From: Pseudomonadota bacterium
GTDB taxonomy: Bacteria > Pseudomonadota > Alphaproteobacteria > Azospirillales > Azospirillaceae
Direction: 5' to 3'
Length of the DNA: 14,580 nucleotides
NCBI GenBank assembly: GCA_023416195.1
Contig: JAEZID010000406.1
Location: forward strand, 1-14,580
Shown: piece after piece, positions 6,236-13,706 of the stretch
Layout: the number at the start of each line of letters is the position of its first letter
How positions within the stretch are numbered: the first letter of the stretch is position 1
Program-made: the position numbers and the translations under genes
Notes under the pieces: generated by a model
What the model saw: the letters and a program-made list of their open reading frames with translations, nothing else
Databases searched by the model: none
What the model was told of the DNA's origin: nothing

Positions 6236-9200
6236 CTACCGCTTCGGAATGCCGGCGATGCGCTGGATCATGGTCTGAAGGACGTCGGGCATCACCGGCT
6301 TCAGCAGCAGGTGGGAGCCGATCCGCCCGACCTCCAGCGCGCGTTCGGGGCCGGTGTCGCCGGTCAGGACGATGGCCGGGACCGGCGCGTTGCAATAGGC
6401 CCGGATCATGCGGATCGCCTCGGTGCCCGTGCGGCCGCAGGATAGGAAATAGTCGGTGATGATCAGGTCCGGGCGGCGGCGGCGCTGGGTGATCTGTTCC
6501 AGAACATCGTCCGGGGCGGCGCCGGAGATGACCTCGAACCCCCATTCCTCCAGCAGCATGCCGAGCGCGGTCAGGATGGTGTGATCGTCCTCCACCAGCA
6601 CCGCGAGCGGCGGGCCGCCGCCGGCCAGCAGCAGGGGCGGCGGGTGCGGCGTGTCCGGCGCGCTGGCGGTGATCGGCACGGTGATCGTGAAGACGGTTCC
6701 CCGGCCGGGGCGGGAGCGCAGCGTCAGCTCGTGCCCCAGAAGCCGGACGAGGCGCTGCACGATGGACAGGCCGAGCCCGAGGCCCTGGCCGCGTTCCGAG
6801 CGGCCGGGGCTTCCCAGCTGCACGAACTCGTCGAAGATGGCGACCTGATCTTCCAGCGGGATGCCGAGGCCGGTGTCCCACACCTCGATCCGCACCGTGT
6901 CGCCGCGCCGGCGGCAGGCGAGCAGGACGCCGCCGCGCTCGGTGTATTTCAGCGCGTTGTCCAGAAGGTTGCCCAGCACGCGGCCGAGCAGCACCGCGTC
7001 GCTGCGGATCCAGACCGGGCAGCCGACCATCCGGAACTTCAGCCCTTTGGCCGCCATGCGCGGGGCGTATTCGGCGGACAGGCGCTGCATCAGGGTGACC
7101 GCCGGGAAGTCCGCCGGTTCCGCCTCCAGCGCGCCGGAGTCGAGGCGCGAGATGTCGAGCAGCGTGTCGATCAGGATCTTCATCCCGTCCAGCGCCTGCT
7201 GCATGGTGACGACCAGCGCCTGCGCGGGATGGTCGCGCAGCCGTTCGTGCAGGGCGTGGGCGAACAGGAACAGCGTCTGCACCGGCTGGCGCAGGTCGTG
7301 GCTGGCGCTGGCGAAGAAGCGGGCCTTGGCGTCGATGGCCGCCCGTGCCTCGTCCAGGGCGGTGCGCAGAGACGCCTCCATGGTTTTGTAATCGGTGATG
7401 TCCTGCACCAGCCCGTGGACCGCCTGGATCGTGCCGTCGGCGTTGCGCACCGGGTGCATGTTCATCAGCCAGTGGCGTTCGTCCCGTGGATCGGCCGGCG
7501 CCTGAGTCGTGATGGACAGATCGTTGACCGGCTCGCCGGTGGAGAGGACGCGGCGGTACAGCGGCTCGACGAGGGCGGCCAGATCGGCCGGCAGAATGTC
7601 CTGCGGGCGGCGGCCGATGTGGGCTTCCGCCGGAAGGGCGTTGAGCGCGGCCATGCGCTCGTTGACGTGCAGATAGCGCAGCTGGCCGTCGAGAACGGTC
7701 ATGGCCGCCGGGGCGCTGGCGAACAGGGTCTCCAGCAGGGTTTCGGCGCGCGCGCGCTCCGCCACCTCGCGCTCCAGGGCGGCGTTGGCGGCGTGCAGGG
7801 CCTCCTCGGTCGTCTTGCGGTCGGTGATGTCACTGATGATGCCCAGCAGGCGTACCGGCCGCCCGTCGGCGTTGGCGACGCTGTTGCCCGTGCACTCCAT
7901 CCAGCGCACCGTGCCGTCCGGCCGGACGATGCGGTATTGCCACTGCATCTCCCCACCCCGCAGCGACCACTGTTGGGCCTTCGCCAGCACGGCCTGGCGG
8001 TCGTCGGGATGGACGAGGCGTTCCACGAAGACGGCGACGTCCGGGTCGATGGTCCCCGGCTCGGCGCCGAAGAGGCGGTACAGCGAGTCCGACCAGGTGA
8101 TGCGCCCGCCGGGCAGATCCCAGTCCCAGCTGCCGATGCCCGCCGCCTCCTGCGCCATGCGCAGGCGGCTTTCGTTTTCCCGCAGGACGGCTTCGGTCCG
8201 GCGCAGGTCGGTGATGTCGAGCGTCAGCCCGTCCCACAGCACGGTGCCGTCGGGCAGCCGGCGCGGCGCGGCCACCCAGCGCAGCCAGCGCGTCGCGCCG
8301 TCCGGGGCGCGGCTTTCCCGCTCGACGACGACTGGAACGAGGGGCGGGGCGAGGGGGGCGGGTGGCGTTCGCAGTGTCTGTTCGAGCGGATCGGTCCCGG
8401 CGGGCAGGGCGCCGGCCGCGCGGGACGCGAGAACGGAGCCGTTCGGCAGCTGGATGTGCCGGTGGATCAGGCCCGGAACGTGGCCGGCGATGTCGGCGAG
8501 GTCCCGTTCGGCGCTCCGTTGGGAGGCGAGCGCGTGCAGGACGCGCAGCCGGCTCGCCAGCGCGGCGGCGAGCAGCCCGGACGCCATCAGGGCCAGCAGG
8601 CCGCCGCCGACGAGCGCAAGCTCGGTGGGGGTCGGCGGCGTGCCGAACACCGACTGCGAAACCGCGGCCGGCCGGGTGACGACGACCCGCCATCCGGACA
8701 GCGGCGCGACCGCGCTCGGCCCGTCGATGCGGTCGGCCGGCGTGCCGATGCGCGGGTCGGACGGGACGGCCACGTCGTCCAGGGCGACGATCCGGCCGGT
8801 CTGGTCGATGATCGTCATGCCCACCGGCGTGGACGAATCCGGCGCCTGCTCGCGCAGCAGGGCGTGGAACGTCCAGGCAGGCAGGATGGCCACCAGCGCG
8901 TAGCGCACCGTGCCCTCCCGGATCACCGGGACGCGGATCGACACGACGGGATGGGCGATGCGCTCGGACTGGCGGACCAGCCCCGAGACCTGGGGTTGGG
9001 CCGTCTCGAAAACATGGGCGGCTTGATCGGGGGCGAGCAGGGGGGGCAACTCCGCCCCGTAGGCCAGGCGGGTGTTGAGCAGCTGGCTACGCCGGTTGAC
9101 GAGGGCGACGAACTGCCAGTTGTCGCGCGCTTCCACCGCGCGCTTGGCTTCGACGTAGAAGGCCTGGAAGTCGGCGCGGTCCAGTTCCTCCGCCGTGGCG

Positions 9201-9418
9201 AGCAAGGTGAGCGCCGCCGTCTCCTGCGCGATGACGCGGTCCACGTTCTGCGCCAGCGTCTGCGCCATGTGCAGGAAATGATCGTCGGCGCGGCGGCGCG
9301 TGTCGTCGCGTCCCAGATACAAGGCCGCGGCGGTGAACAGGAGCACCGGCAGCAGAGTTGCCGCAAGAAGGGCGTAGAGCTGCCGCCGGTCGGGTATGGG
9401 GGGCGTCCCCGATGGCAT
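6236..9418 (-). CDS. Membrane hybrid sensor histidine kinase (periplasmic sensor, three PAS, HisKA, HATPase, receiver)
   Basis: 1060 residues from ATG at 9418. The N-terminus has one membrane helix (about 14-35), a periplasmic sensor of about 230 residues with a Cache-like look, and a second helix (about 266-290). Three PAS domains follow: a divergent one (about 310-405, ending GLTLDITDL), a PAS_3-type one (418-535, ending GIISDITDR) and a third (560-677, ending GLVQDITDY). The HisKA H-box is SASHDLRQPVQTL with phosphoacceptor His707; HDLRQP is the variant seen in NahK/ErcS'-type hybrid kinases. The ATPase has its N box at about 817-825, DTGLGIP at 848-854 and GQGLGLGLSIV at 878-888. The C-terminal receiver keeps the acidic pair Asp944-Asp945, phosphoacceptor Asp989 and Lys1040. 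With no output domain, signal probably passes to an Hpt protein or separate regulator. The ligand is unknown. No strong ribosome binding site precedes the start. Confidence 0.92.
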   Translation of the reverse strand: MPSGTPPIPDRRQLYALLAATLLPVLLFTAAALYLGRDDTRRRADDHFLHMAQTLAQNVDRVIAQETAALTLLATAEELDRADFQAFYVEAKRAVEARDNWQFVALVNRRSQLLNTRLAYGAELPPLLAPDQAAHVFETAQPQVSGLVRQSERIAHPVVSIRVPVIREGTVRYALVAILPAWTFHALLREQAPDSSTPVGMTIIDQTGRIVALDDVAVPSDPRIGTPADRIDGPSAVAPLSGWRVVVTRPAAVSQSVFGTPPTPTELALVGGGLLALMASGLLAAALASRLRVLHALASQRSAERDLADIAGHVPGLIHRHIQLPNGSVLASRAAGALPAGTDPLEQTLRTPPAPLAPPLVPVVVERESRAPDGATRWLRWVAAPRRLPDGTVLWDGLTLDITDLRRTEAVLRENESRLRMAQEAAGIGSWDWDLPGGRITWSDSLYRLFGAEPGTIDPDVAVFVERLVHPDDRQAVLAKAQQWSLRGGEMQWQYRIVRPDGTVRWMECTGNSVANADGRPVRLLGIISDITDRKTTEEALHAANAALEREVAERARAETLLETLFASAPAAMTVLDGQLRYLHVNERMAALNALPAEAHIGRRPQDILPADLAALVEPLYRRVLSTGEPVNDLSITTQAPADPRDERHWLMNMHPVRNADGTIQAVHGLVQDITDYKTMEASLRTALDEARAAIDAKARFFASASHDLRQPVQTLFLFAHALHERLRDHPAQALVVTMQQALDGMKILIDTLLDISRLDSGALEAEPADFPAVTLMQRLSAEYAPRMAAKGLKFRMVGCPVWIRSDAVLLGRVLGNLLDNALKYTERGGVLLACRRRGDTVRIEVWDTGLGIPLEDQVAIFDEFVQLGSPGRSERGQGLGLGLSIVQRLVRLLGHELTLRSRPGRGTVFTITVPITASAPDTPHPPPLLLAGGGPPLAVLVEDDHTILTALGMLLEEWGFEVISGAAPDDVLEQITQRRRRPDLIITDYFLSCGRTGTEAIRMIRAYCNAPVPAIVLTGDTGPERALEVGRIGSHLLLKPVMPDVLQTMIQRIAGIPKR

Positions 9419-9491
9419 GATCTGTATACCAATGAATACGGAGATATGTAAATGTTATCCCGAAAGGGCAGGCGTTCACAATAACCAATAT

Positions 9492-9521
9492 TGTATAGAG
9501 AATAGTGTTTAAATTTTGCAA
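9492..9521 (-). promoter_or_regulatory. Candidate sigma70-type promoter of the hybrid kinase gene
   Basis: On the minus strand, TTGCAA (9516-9521) and TATACA (9492-9497) are separated by 18 nt, in an unusually AT-rich stretch (about 9419-9560). This gives a leader of roughly 65-70 nt before the kinase ATG at 9418. The leader includes a small CCCTTTCGGG stem (9459-9468). Seen by eye only. Confidence 0.4.
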
Positions 9522-9643
9522 CATGGATGGCTGATTTTAAAGAATCATGGATTTTTCCGAGTCATTCCAAGGAAACGATGTAACCGCGGTTTTGCGTTTT
9601 CTTTGGGAGAGCGCGGGCGGGGGTGCGGTGGCGGGGCGCAGGG

Positions 9644-9699
9644 AAAACGCCGGCTTCACCCGGCTGGGACTCATGCCGGCGGCGCCTTCAGGCGCCGTC
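9644..9699 (-). terminator. Possible terminator hairpins after the dapD-dapE-membrane protein operon
   Basis: Two hairpins follow the membrane protein stop (9704) on the minus strand. The first has arms at 9678-9686 and 9691-9699 (GGCGCC core, 4-nt loop, one wobble pair) and no T-run. The second has 5-bp arms at 9660-9664 and 9649-9653, followed by TTTT at 9647-9644. The second resembles a weak intrinsic terminator. Neither is strong by eye. Confidence 0.3.
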
Positions 9700-9703
9700 C
9701 GTG

Positions 9704-10273
9704 TCAGAGCAGGCCGTCGGCGAAGTCGGTGATGAGGGCCGACAGGAAAAGATCGAGCAGCACAAGGACGGCCGCCGTGAGGCCGGGAACGTCCAGCGCG
9801 GTGCGCAGGACGAACCACTGGTAGGTCAGCATCGCCAGCATCACGCCGAAGACCAGCCCTTCCGACAGCGGGGCCGGCAGCAGGCCGGTGGCGGCCAGCA
9901 CCACGACCGGCAGATAAACCGCCATCTGCACGACCGAGGACCAGTTGTAGGCGCACAGGAAGTCCACGTAGCGCGACGAGCGGTCGAGCATCCGGGTCAC
10001 GCCGTGCATGATGACCGGAAAGGCGGTCCAGCTGACCACGTAGGCGATGGCCTCGACCGTCACCAGCTGGAGCAGGGGCGTGTTCTGCGCCTGGTCCCAC
10101 AGGCGGATCGCCAGCAGCAGAGCGTAGGCCGGAAGGATGATGATCGCGGCGTAGAAGGACTTCCAGGCCCCCTCGGGCGTGCGGTCCATGTAGTCCAGCC
10201 CAGTCGGGTCGAACCGGGCCAGACGATAGGCGCCGAAGACGGAAGAGGCGACGTCCCGGCTGGTCAGCGACAT
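9704..10273 (-). CDS. Uncharacterised five-helix membrane protein
   Basis: 189 residues from ATG at 10273. An AGGTG about 6 nt upstream supports this start over the longer open frame, which reads antisense-like sequence. A soluble N-terminus of about 35 residues (MSLTSRDVASSVFGAYRLARFD) precedes five likely transmembrane helices at about 38-57, 66-89, 111-131, 137-155 and 163-183. The helix-rich layout with an amphipathic start recalls the Yip1-like family, but I cannot confirm this. There are no catalytic motifs, signal peptide or metal ligands that I can see. It starts 53 bp after the dapE stop on the same strand with no terminator between, so it is probably the last gene of the dapD-dapE operon. 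A role in diaminopimelate or cell-wall metabolism would be inference from position alone. Codon-position composition looks like its neighbours. Confidence 0.75.
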   Translation of the reverse strand: MSLTSRDVASSVFGAYRLARFDPTGLDYMDRTPEGAWKSFYAAIIILPAYALLLAIRLWDQAQNTPLLQLVTVEAIAYVVSWTAFPVIMHGVTRMLDRSSRYVDFLCAYNWSSVVQMAVYLPVVVLAATGLLPAPLSEGLVFGVMLAMLTYQWFVLRTALDVPGLTAAVLVLLDLFLSALITDFADGLL

Positions 10274-10326
10274 TGTGCGTTCACCTGGGGTTGATCCGCT
10301 GGGGATGGGGCCACCGGGACTTTGTC

Positions 10327-11493
10327 TCAGCCGATCCGGTCGAACACGTCGCGCAGGATCGCCCCATAGATGTCGGTCAGCCCGGCAAGGTCGTCGAGGG
10401 CCACATGCTCGTCCACCTTGTGCATGGTCTGGCCGACGAGACCGAACTCCACCACCGGGCAGAAATCCTTGATGAAGCGCGCGTCCGACGTGCCGCCGGT
10501 GGTCGAATATTCGGGCCGGCGGCCGGTGACGGTCTGGGCGGCATCCGCCACCAGCTCGGTCAGCGGGCCGGGGGGCGTGACGAAGCTGTCGCCGGAGCAG
10601 GCGACCCGCAGGTCGTAGGCCCCGCCCACCGCGTCGAACTTGCCGCGCAGCCACGCCTCCAGGCCGGCCGGGGTGTGGGCGTCGTTGAAGCGGATGTTGA
10701 AGGTGGCCTGCCCCTGCGCCGGGATGACGTTGTTGGCCGGGTTGCCCACGTCGATGGTGGTCAGCGCCAGGGTGGAGGGCTGGAAATGGGCGGTGCCCTC
10801 GTCCAGCGGCTCCGCGGTGATGGCCGCCAGCATGCGGACGAGGCGGGGCAGCGGGTTGTCGGCCAGATGCGGGTAGGCGACGTGCCCCTGCGCGCCGTAG
10901 GCGGTCAGATAGCCGGTCAGGCTGCCGCGCCGGCCGATCTTGATCATGTCGCCGAGCGATTTGGGGTTGGTCGGCTCCCCCACCACGCAGGCGTCGAGCG
11001 TCTCGCCCTTTTCCTTCAGCCAGCCCAGCACCTTCTTCGTGCCGTTGATGGCGACCCCTTCCTCGTCCCCGGTTATGAGGAGGCTGATGGAGCCCTTGGG
11101 CTTGCCGTTGGTCTCAAGATGGCGGGCGGTGGCGGCGACGAAGGCGGCGATGGCCCCCTTCATGTCCACCGCGCCCCGGCCGTAGAGGCGGCCGTTGTGG
11201 ATTTCCGCCGCGAAGGGGTCGATGGACCAGCCCTTCAGCTCGCCGGGCGGCACCACGTCGGTGTGCCCGGCGAAGCAGAAGTTCGGCCCCTCGGTCCCCA
11301 ATCGGGCGTAGAGGTTGTCCACCGGCGCCGTGCCCTCCTCCTCGAAGCGCAGGCGGTGGCAGGTGAAGCCCAGAGGCTTCAGCGCCGCCTCCAGCACGCC
11401 GAGCGCGCCGGAATCCTCCGGCGTCACGCTGCGGCAGCGGATCAGGGCCTGGGCGAGCGTAACCGGATCGAGAGAGACGGCGTCGGTGGTCAT
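10327..11493 (-). CDS. dapE: Succinyl-diaminopimelate desuccinylase
   Basis: 388 residues from ATG at 11493. A GAGGA ribosome binding site (11496-11500) overlaps the dapD stop codon, so the two genes are probably translationally coupled. DapE is a cytoplasmic dinuclear zinc hydrolase that removes succinate from N-succinyl-LL-diaminopimelate in the lysine and peptidoglycan pathway. By comparison with the M20 family, the metal and catalytic residues are His77 (FAGHTDVVPPG), Asp110 (YGRGAVDMKGA), Glu144 as general base and Glu145 (TGDEEG), Glu173 (VGEPT) and His358 (VGQTMHKVDEHV). The dimerisation domain lies at about 185-300, with GRRGSLTGYLTAYGAQGHVAYP visible at its start. STTGGTSDARF at 330-340 is a further DapE signature distinguishing it from ArgE. 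Length and all key residues are normal. Confidence 0.96.
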   Translation of the reverse strand: MTTDAVSLDPVTLAQALIRCRSVTPEDSGALGVLEAALKPLGFTCHRLRFEEEGTAPVDNLYARLGTEGPNFCFAGHTDVVPPGELKGWSIDPFAAEIHNGRLYGRGAVDMKGAIAAFVAATARHLETNGKPKGSISLLITGDEEGVAINGTKKVLGWLKEKGETLDACVVGEPTNPKSLGDMIKIGRRGSLTGYLTAYGAQGHVAYPHLADNPLPRLVRMLAAITAEPLDEGTAHFQPSTLALTTIDVGNPANNVIPAQGQATFNIRFNDAHTPAGLEAWLRGKFDAVGGAYDLRVACSGDSFVTPPGPLTELVADAAQTVTGRRPEYSTTGGTSDARFIKDFCPVVEFGLVGQTMHKVDEHVALDDLAGLTDIYGAILRDVFDRIG

Positions 11494-11498
11494 GGTCC

Positions 11499-12341
11499 TC
11501 AGTCGCGCAGCAGTTCGTTGATCGAGGTCTTGGCGCGGGTCTTCTCGTCCACGCGCTTCACGATCACGCAGCAGTACAGGCCCGGACCGGCCGAACCGTC
11601 CGGCAGCGGCTTGCCCGGAATGGTGCCCGGAACGACCACGGAATAGGCCGGGACGCGGCCCATGAAGACCTCGCCCGTCGCGCGGTCGATGATCTTGGTC
11701 GAGGCGCCGATGTAGCAGCCCATGGAGACGACCGCGCCGCGCTCCACGATCACGCCCTCGGCCACTTCCGAGCGGGCGCCGATGAAGCAGTCGTCCTCGA
11801 TGATGACCGGGTTGGCCTGCAACGGCTCAAGCACGCCGCCGATGCCGACGCCGCCCGACAGGTGGACGTTCTTGCCGATCTGGGCGCAGGAACCGACGGT
11901 GGTCCAGGTGTCCACCATGGTGGCGCTGTCCACATAGGCGCCGACGTTCACGAAGCTGGGCATCAGAACGACGTTCGGGGCGATGTAGGCCGACCGGCGC
12001 ACGACGGCGCCCGGAACCGCGCGGAAGCCGGAGGCCTGGAACTGGGCTTCCGACCAGCCTTCGAACTTCGGCGGCACCTTGTCGTACCAGGACGCACCGC
12101 CCGGCGCGCCGGGGATCGTCTCGTTCGGGTTCAGGCGGAAGGACAGCAGGACCGCCTTCTTCAGCCACTGGTTCACCGTCCAGCCGGCGTCCGTCTTCTG
12201 CGCCACGCGCAGGTCGCCGGAATCGAGGCCGGCCAGGGCTTCGTCCACGGCGTTGCGGGTCGCGCCCTTGGTGTCGGCGTTCAGGGTGTCGCGGGTCTCC
12301 CACGCGGCGTTGATGGCGGATTCGAGGCTGGCGTGGCTCAT
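11499..12341 (-). CDS. dapD: 2,3,4,5-tetrahydropyridine-2,6-dicarboxylate N-succinyltransferase
   Basis: 280 residues from ATG at 12341. The frame is open upstream, but MSHASLESAINAAWETRD fits the family N-terminus and usual length of about 275-285. DapD transfers succinate from succinyl-CoA to tetrahydrodipicolinate, the step before the DapC aminotransferase and DapE. The N-terminal helical domain (about 1-100) contains WTVNQWLKKAVLLSFRL. The hexapeptide beta-helix runs from about 105 to 245, with SAYIAPNVVLMPSFVNVGAYV, MVDTWTTVGSCAQIG, and GGVGIGGVLEPLQANPVIIED followed by CFIGARSEV. The C-terminal part ends in TSINELLRD. The stop lies 5 bp before the dapE start. No strong ribosome binding site is visible. 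In many alphaproteobacteria a HAD pyrimidine 5'-nucleotidase gene adjoins dapD; here a chemoreceptor remnant separates them. Confidence 0.96.
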   Translation of the reverse strand: MSHASLESAINAAWETRDTLNADTKGATRNAVDEALAGLDSGDLRVAQKTDAGWTVNQWLKKAVLLSFRLNPNETIPGAPGGASWYDKVPPKFEGWSEAQFQASGFRAVPGAVVRRSAYIAPNVVLMPSFVNVGAYVDSATMVDTWTTVGSCAQIGKNVHLSGGVGIGGVLEPLQANPVIIEDDCFIGARSEVAEGVIVERGAVVSMGCYIGASTKIIDRATGEVFMGRVPAYSVVVPGTIPGKPLPDGSAGPGLYCCVIVKRVDEKTRAKTSINELLRD

Positions 12342-12400
12342 GTCGGCAATCGCTTGGGCTGGATGTCGAGGGTTCGGAACATGGGGCTCACCGCGCCGCC

Positions 12401-12858
12401 TTGTCAACAAAAGGGGGCAACAAAAGGGCGCGGCGCGAGGGAGCGGCATCGGCGTCGCCGGCGCCGGAAAGCGGGGATATTGCCGTGGCGGTGGACGCGA
12501 ACGGCGCGGATCTGCGCAAGCTCGCTCCGCCCCGGCGTCAGGCGACGGTTGGCCGGATGCTGGACGGGCTGGCGAAGGTCAAGAGCCTGCTGCCGCAGAA
12601 CTACGCCCGGACGGAAGCGGGCGACTTCGGCGGCGCCGTGGAGGCCGACCGCAAGGAAGCTCCGAGATCGCCCGGAACGTGGAACAGGCCGCGCAGGGCA
12701 CGCAGGAGGTCGTCACCAACATCGTCGGCGTGAACCAGGCCGCCGTGGAGGCCGGGCGGGCGGCGTCCCAGGTGCTCAACGAGGCGCGGGAACTGTCGCG
12801 CCAGTCCGAAGCCCTGCGGCATGAGGGGACGACCTTCGTCGCGAAGTTGCGGGCGTAA
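12401..12858 (+). pseudogene. Remnant of a methyl-accepting chemotaxis protein C-terminus, frameshifted
   Basis: In the frame ending TAA 12856-12858, positions 12658-12855 translate to SSEIARNVEQAAQGTQEV, TNIVGVNQAA and later SQVLNEARELSRQSEALR. This is the usual C-terminal end of a chemoreceptor signalling domain, just after the hairpin tip region. The frame has no sensible start. Upstream, in another frame (open from ATG 12401), AVEADRK ends at 12654. Adding one base at about 12655-12657 would join it to SSEIAR with the spacing of the usual AVEEQxxATSEIAR. Further up, KVKSLLPQNYARTEAG weakly recalls KSLANQTARATE of the same domain, with a large deletion in between; that part is uncertain, and the sequence before about 12540 is unassigned. 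The sensor, membrane and HAMP parts are absent. It occupies most of the 556-bp gap between dapD and the HAD gene. Confidence 0.7.
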
Positions 12859-12870
12859 GGCGTGGGGTTT

Positions 12871-12897
12871 CCCTCTCCCAGCGGGGCTGGGAAAGGG
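12871..12897. terminator. Strong hairpin between chemoreceptor remnant and HAD gene
   Basis: The 12-bp arms 12871-12882 (CCCTCTCCCAGC) and 12886-12897 (GCTGGGAAAGGG) pair with one mismatch around a GGG loop. The hairpin abuts the stop of the HAD gene (minus strand, 12898-12900) and lies 12 bp after the remnant stop, so it could end transcription from both sides. No clear T-run follows on either strand. The CCCTCTCCC arm resembles the repeat at 2879-2989. Confidence 0.45.
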
Positions 12898-13572
12898 TTA
12901 TTTCGCCACATCCCCCAGCCACGCGACCAGATCGTCCACGGCGTGGTCGATGTGGCTGCCGGTGCCGACGCCGCCTCCGTCGGGGCGCGACCAGTCGGCC
13001 TCGCTCTTCACCCAGACGGTCGTCATGCCCATGGCGTGGGCGGGGACGAGGTTGCGGGCGATGTCCTCGACCATGCAGGCGGTCTTCGGGTCGATGGCGT
13101 AATGCTCGACCAGCGTGACGTAGGGGCGCGGGTCGGGCTTCGGGACATAGCCGGCCTCGACGATGCCGAACATCGCCTCGAACTTGTCGCCGATGCCCAG
13201 CCGCGCGGTCACGTTCTCCGCGTGGCGGACCGAACCGTTGGTGTAGATGATCTTGCGGCCGGGCAGCCGGTCCAGCGCGTCGGCCAGTTCCGGCGAGGGC
13301 GCCACGGGCGTCACGTCGATGTCGTGGACGTACTCCAGGAAGGGCACCGGGTCCACGTCGTGTTCGACCATCAGGCCGCGCAGCGTCGTGCCGTGCTCGC
13401 GGAAGAACCACTTCTGCATGGCGCGCGCCTCGTCGAAGGCGATGCCGAAATGGTTGGCGATGAACTCCCCGATGCGCCGATCCACCTGGGCGAACAGGTT
13501 GCAGGAGGCGGGGTAGAGCGTGTTGTCGAGGTCGAAGATCCAGACCCCGATGTCGCGGAGGGATGCAGTCAT
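12898..13572 (-). CDS. HAD-family hydrolase, pyrimidine 5'-nucleotidase type
   Basis: 224 residues from ATG at 13572; the frame extends upstream, but MTASLRDIGVWIFDLDNTLYP gives the expected start. HAD motif I is DLDNTL with nucleophile Asp14 and acid/base Asp16. Motif II is IIYTNGS with Thr111, motif III is Lys145 in YVPKPDPRPY, and motif IV is VEDIARNL with Glu169 and Asp170. The helical cap lies between motifs I and II (about 22-95). DLDNTLYP with IYTNGSVRHA is typical of the SDT1/pyrimidine 5'-nucleotidase subfamily, which dephosphorylates UMP, CMP or related pyrimidine nucleotides; the exact substrate cannot be read from sequence. It lies upstream of dapD on the same strand, separated by the chemoreceptor remnant, and is divergent from the PAS-GAF sensor. 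A strong hairpin follows the stop. Confidence 0.9.
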   Translation of the reverse strand: MTASLRDIGVWIFDLDNTLYPASCNLFAQVDRRIGEFIANHFGIAFDEARAMQKWFFREHGTTLRGLMVEHDVDPVPFLEYVHDIDVTPVAPSPELADALDRLPGRKIIYTNGSVRHAENVTARLGIGDKFEAMFGIVEAGYVPKPDPRPYVTLVEHYAIDPKTACMVEDIARNLVPAHAMGMTTVWVKSEADWSRPDGGGVGTGSHIDHAVDDLVAWLGDVAK

Positions 13573-13635
13573 CGGCTGAGAATGGGGCGCGCCGGCGCCG
13601 GCCGCAAGCCGGACGTGCGCGGAGCCCATGGTTGA

Positions 13636-13664
13636 TTGAACATTAATGCAGGAACGGTTAGCAT
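13636..13664 (+). promoter_or_regulatory. Candidate promoter of the PAS-GAF gene
   Basis: TTGAAC at 13636-13641 and TAGCAT at 13659-13664 are spaced 17 nt, in the AT-rich part of the divergent HAD/PAS gap (about 13630-13685). The predicted start of transcription would be near 13671, leaving a short leader before GTG 13707. The match to consensus is moderate and was judged by eye. Confidence 0.35.
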
Positions 13665-13706
13665 TTTTCGGATATTCTAATAGGCATGCAGCCGTAGGTT
13701 TCATCC

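Noticed and set aside
5184..6881. Minus-strand open frame of 565 codons across cobT and the kinase end
   Set aside because: It spans the antisense of cobT and an alternative frame of the kinase, with biased composition and no recognisable family.
6581..9451. Plus-strand open frame of 956 codons opposite the hybrid kinase
   Set aside because: It is a high-GC antisense shadow: the translation is rich in Arg, Gly, Ala, Asp and His without any recognisable domain, while the opposite strand encodes a complete kinase with all its motifs.
12401..12733. Intact small gene of 110 codons from ATG 12401
   Set aside because: The C-terminal part runs out of frame across the chemoreceptor tail and there is no recognisable family, so decay of a receptor gene is the simpler reading; an independent short gene cannot be fully excluded.
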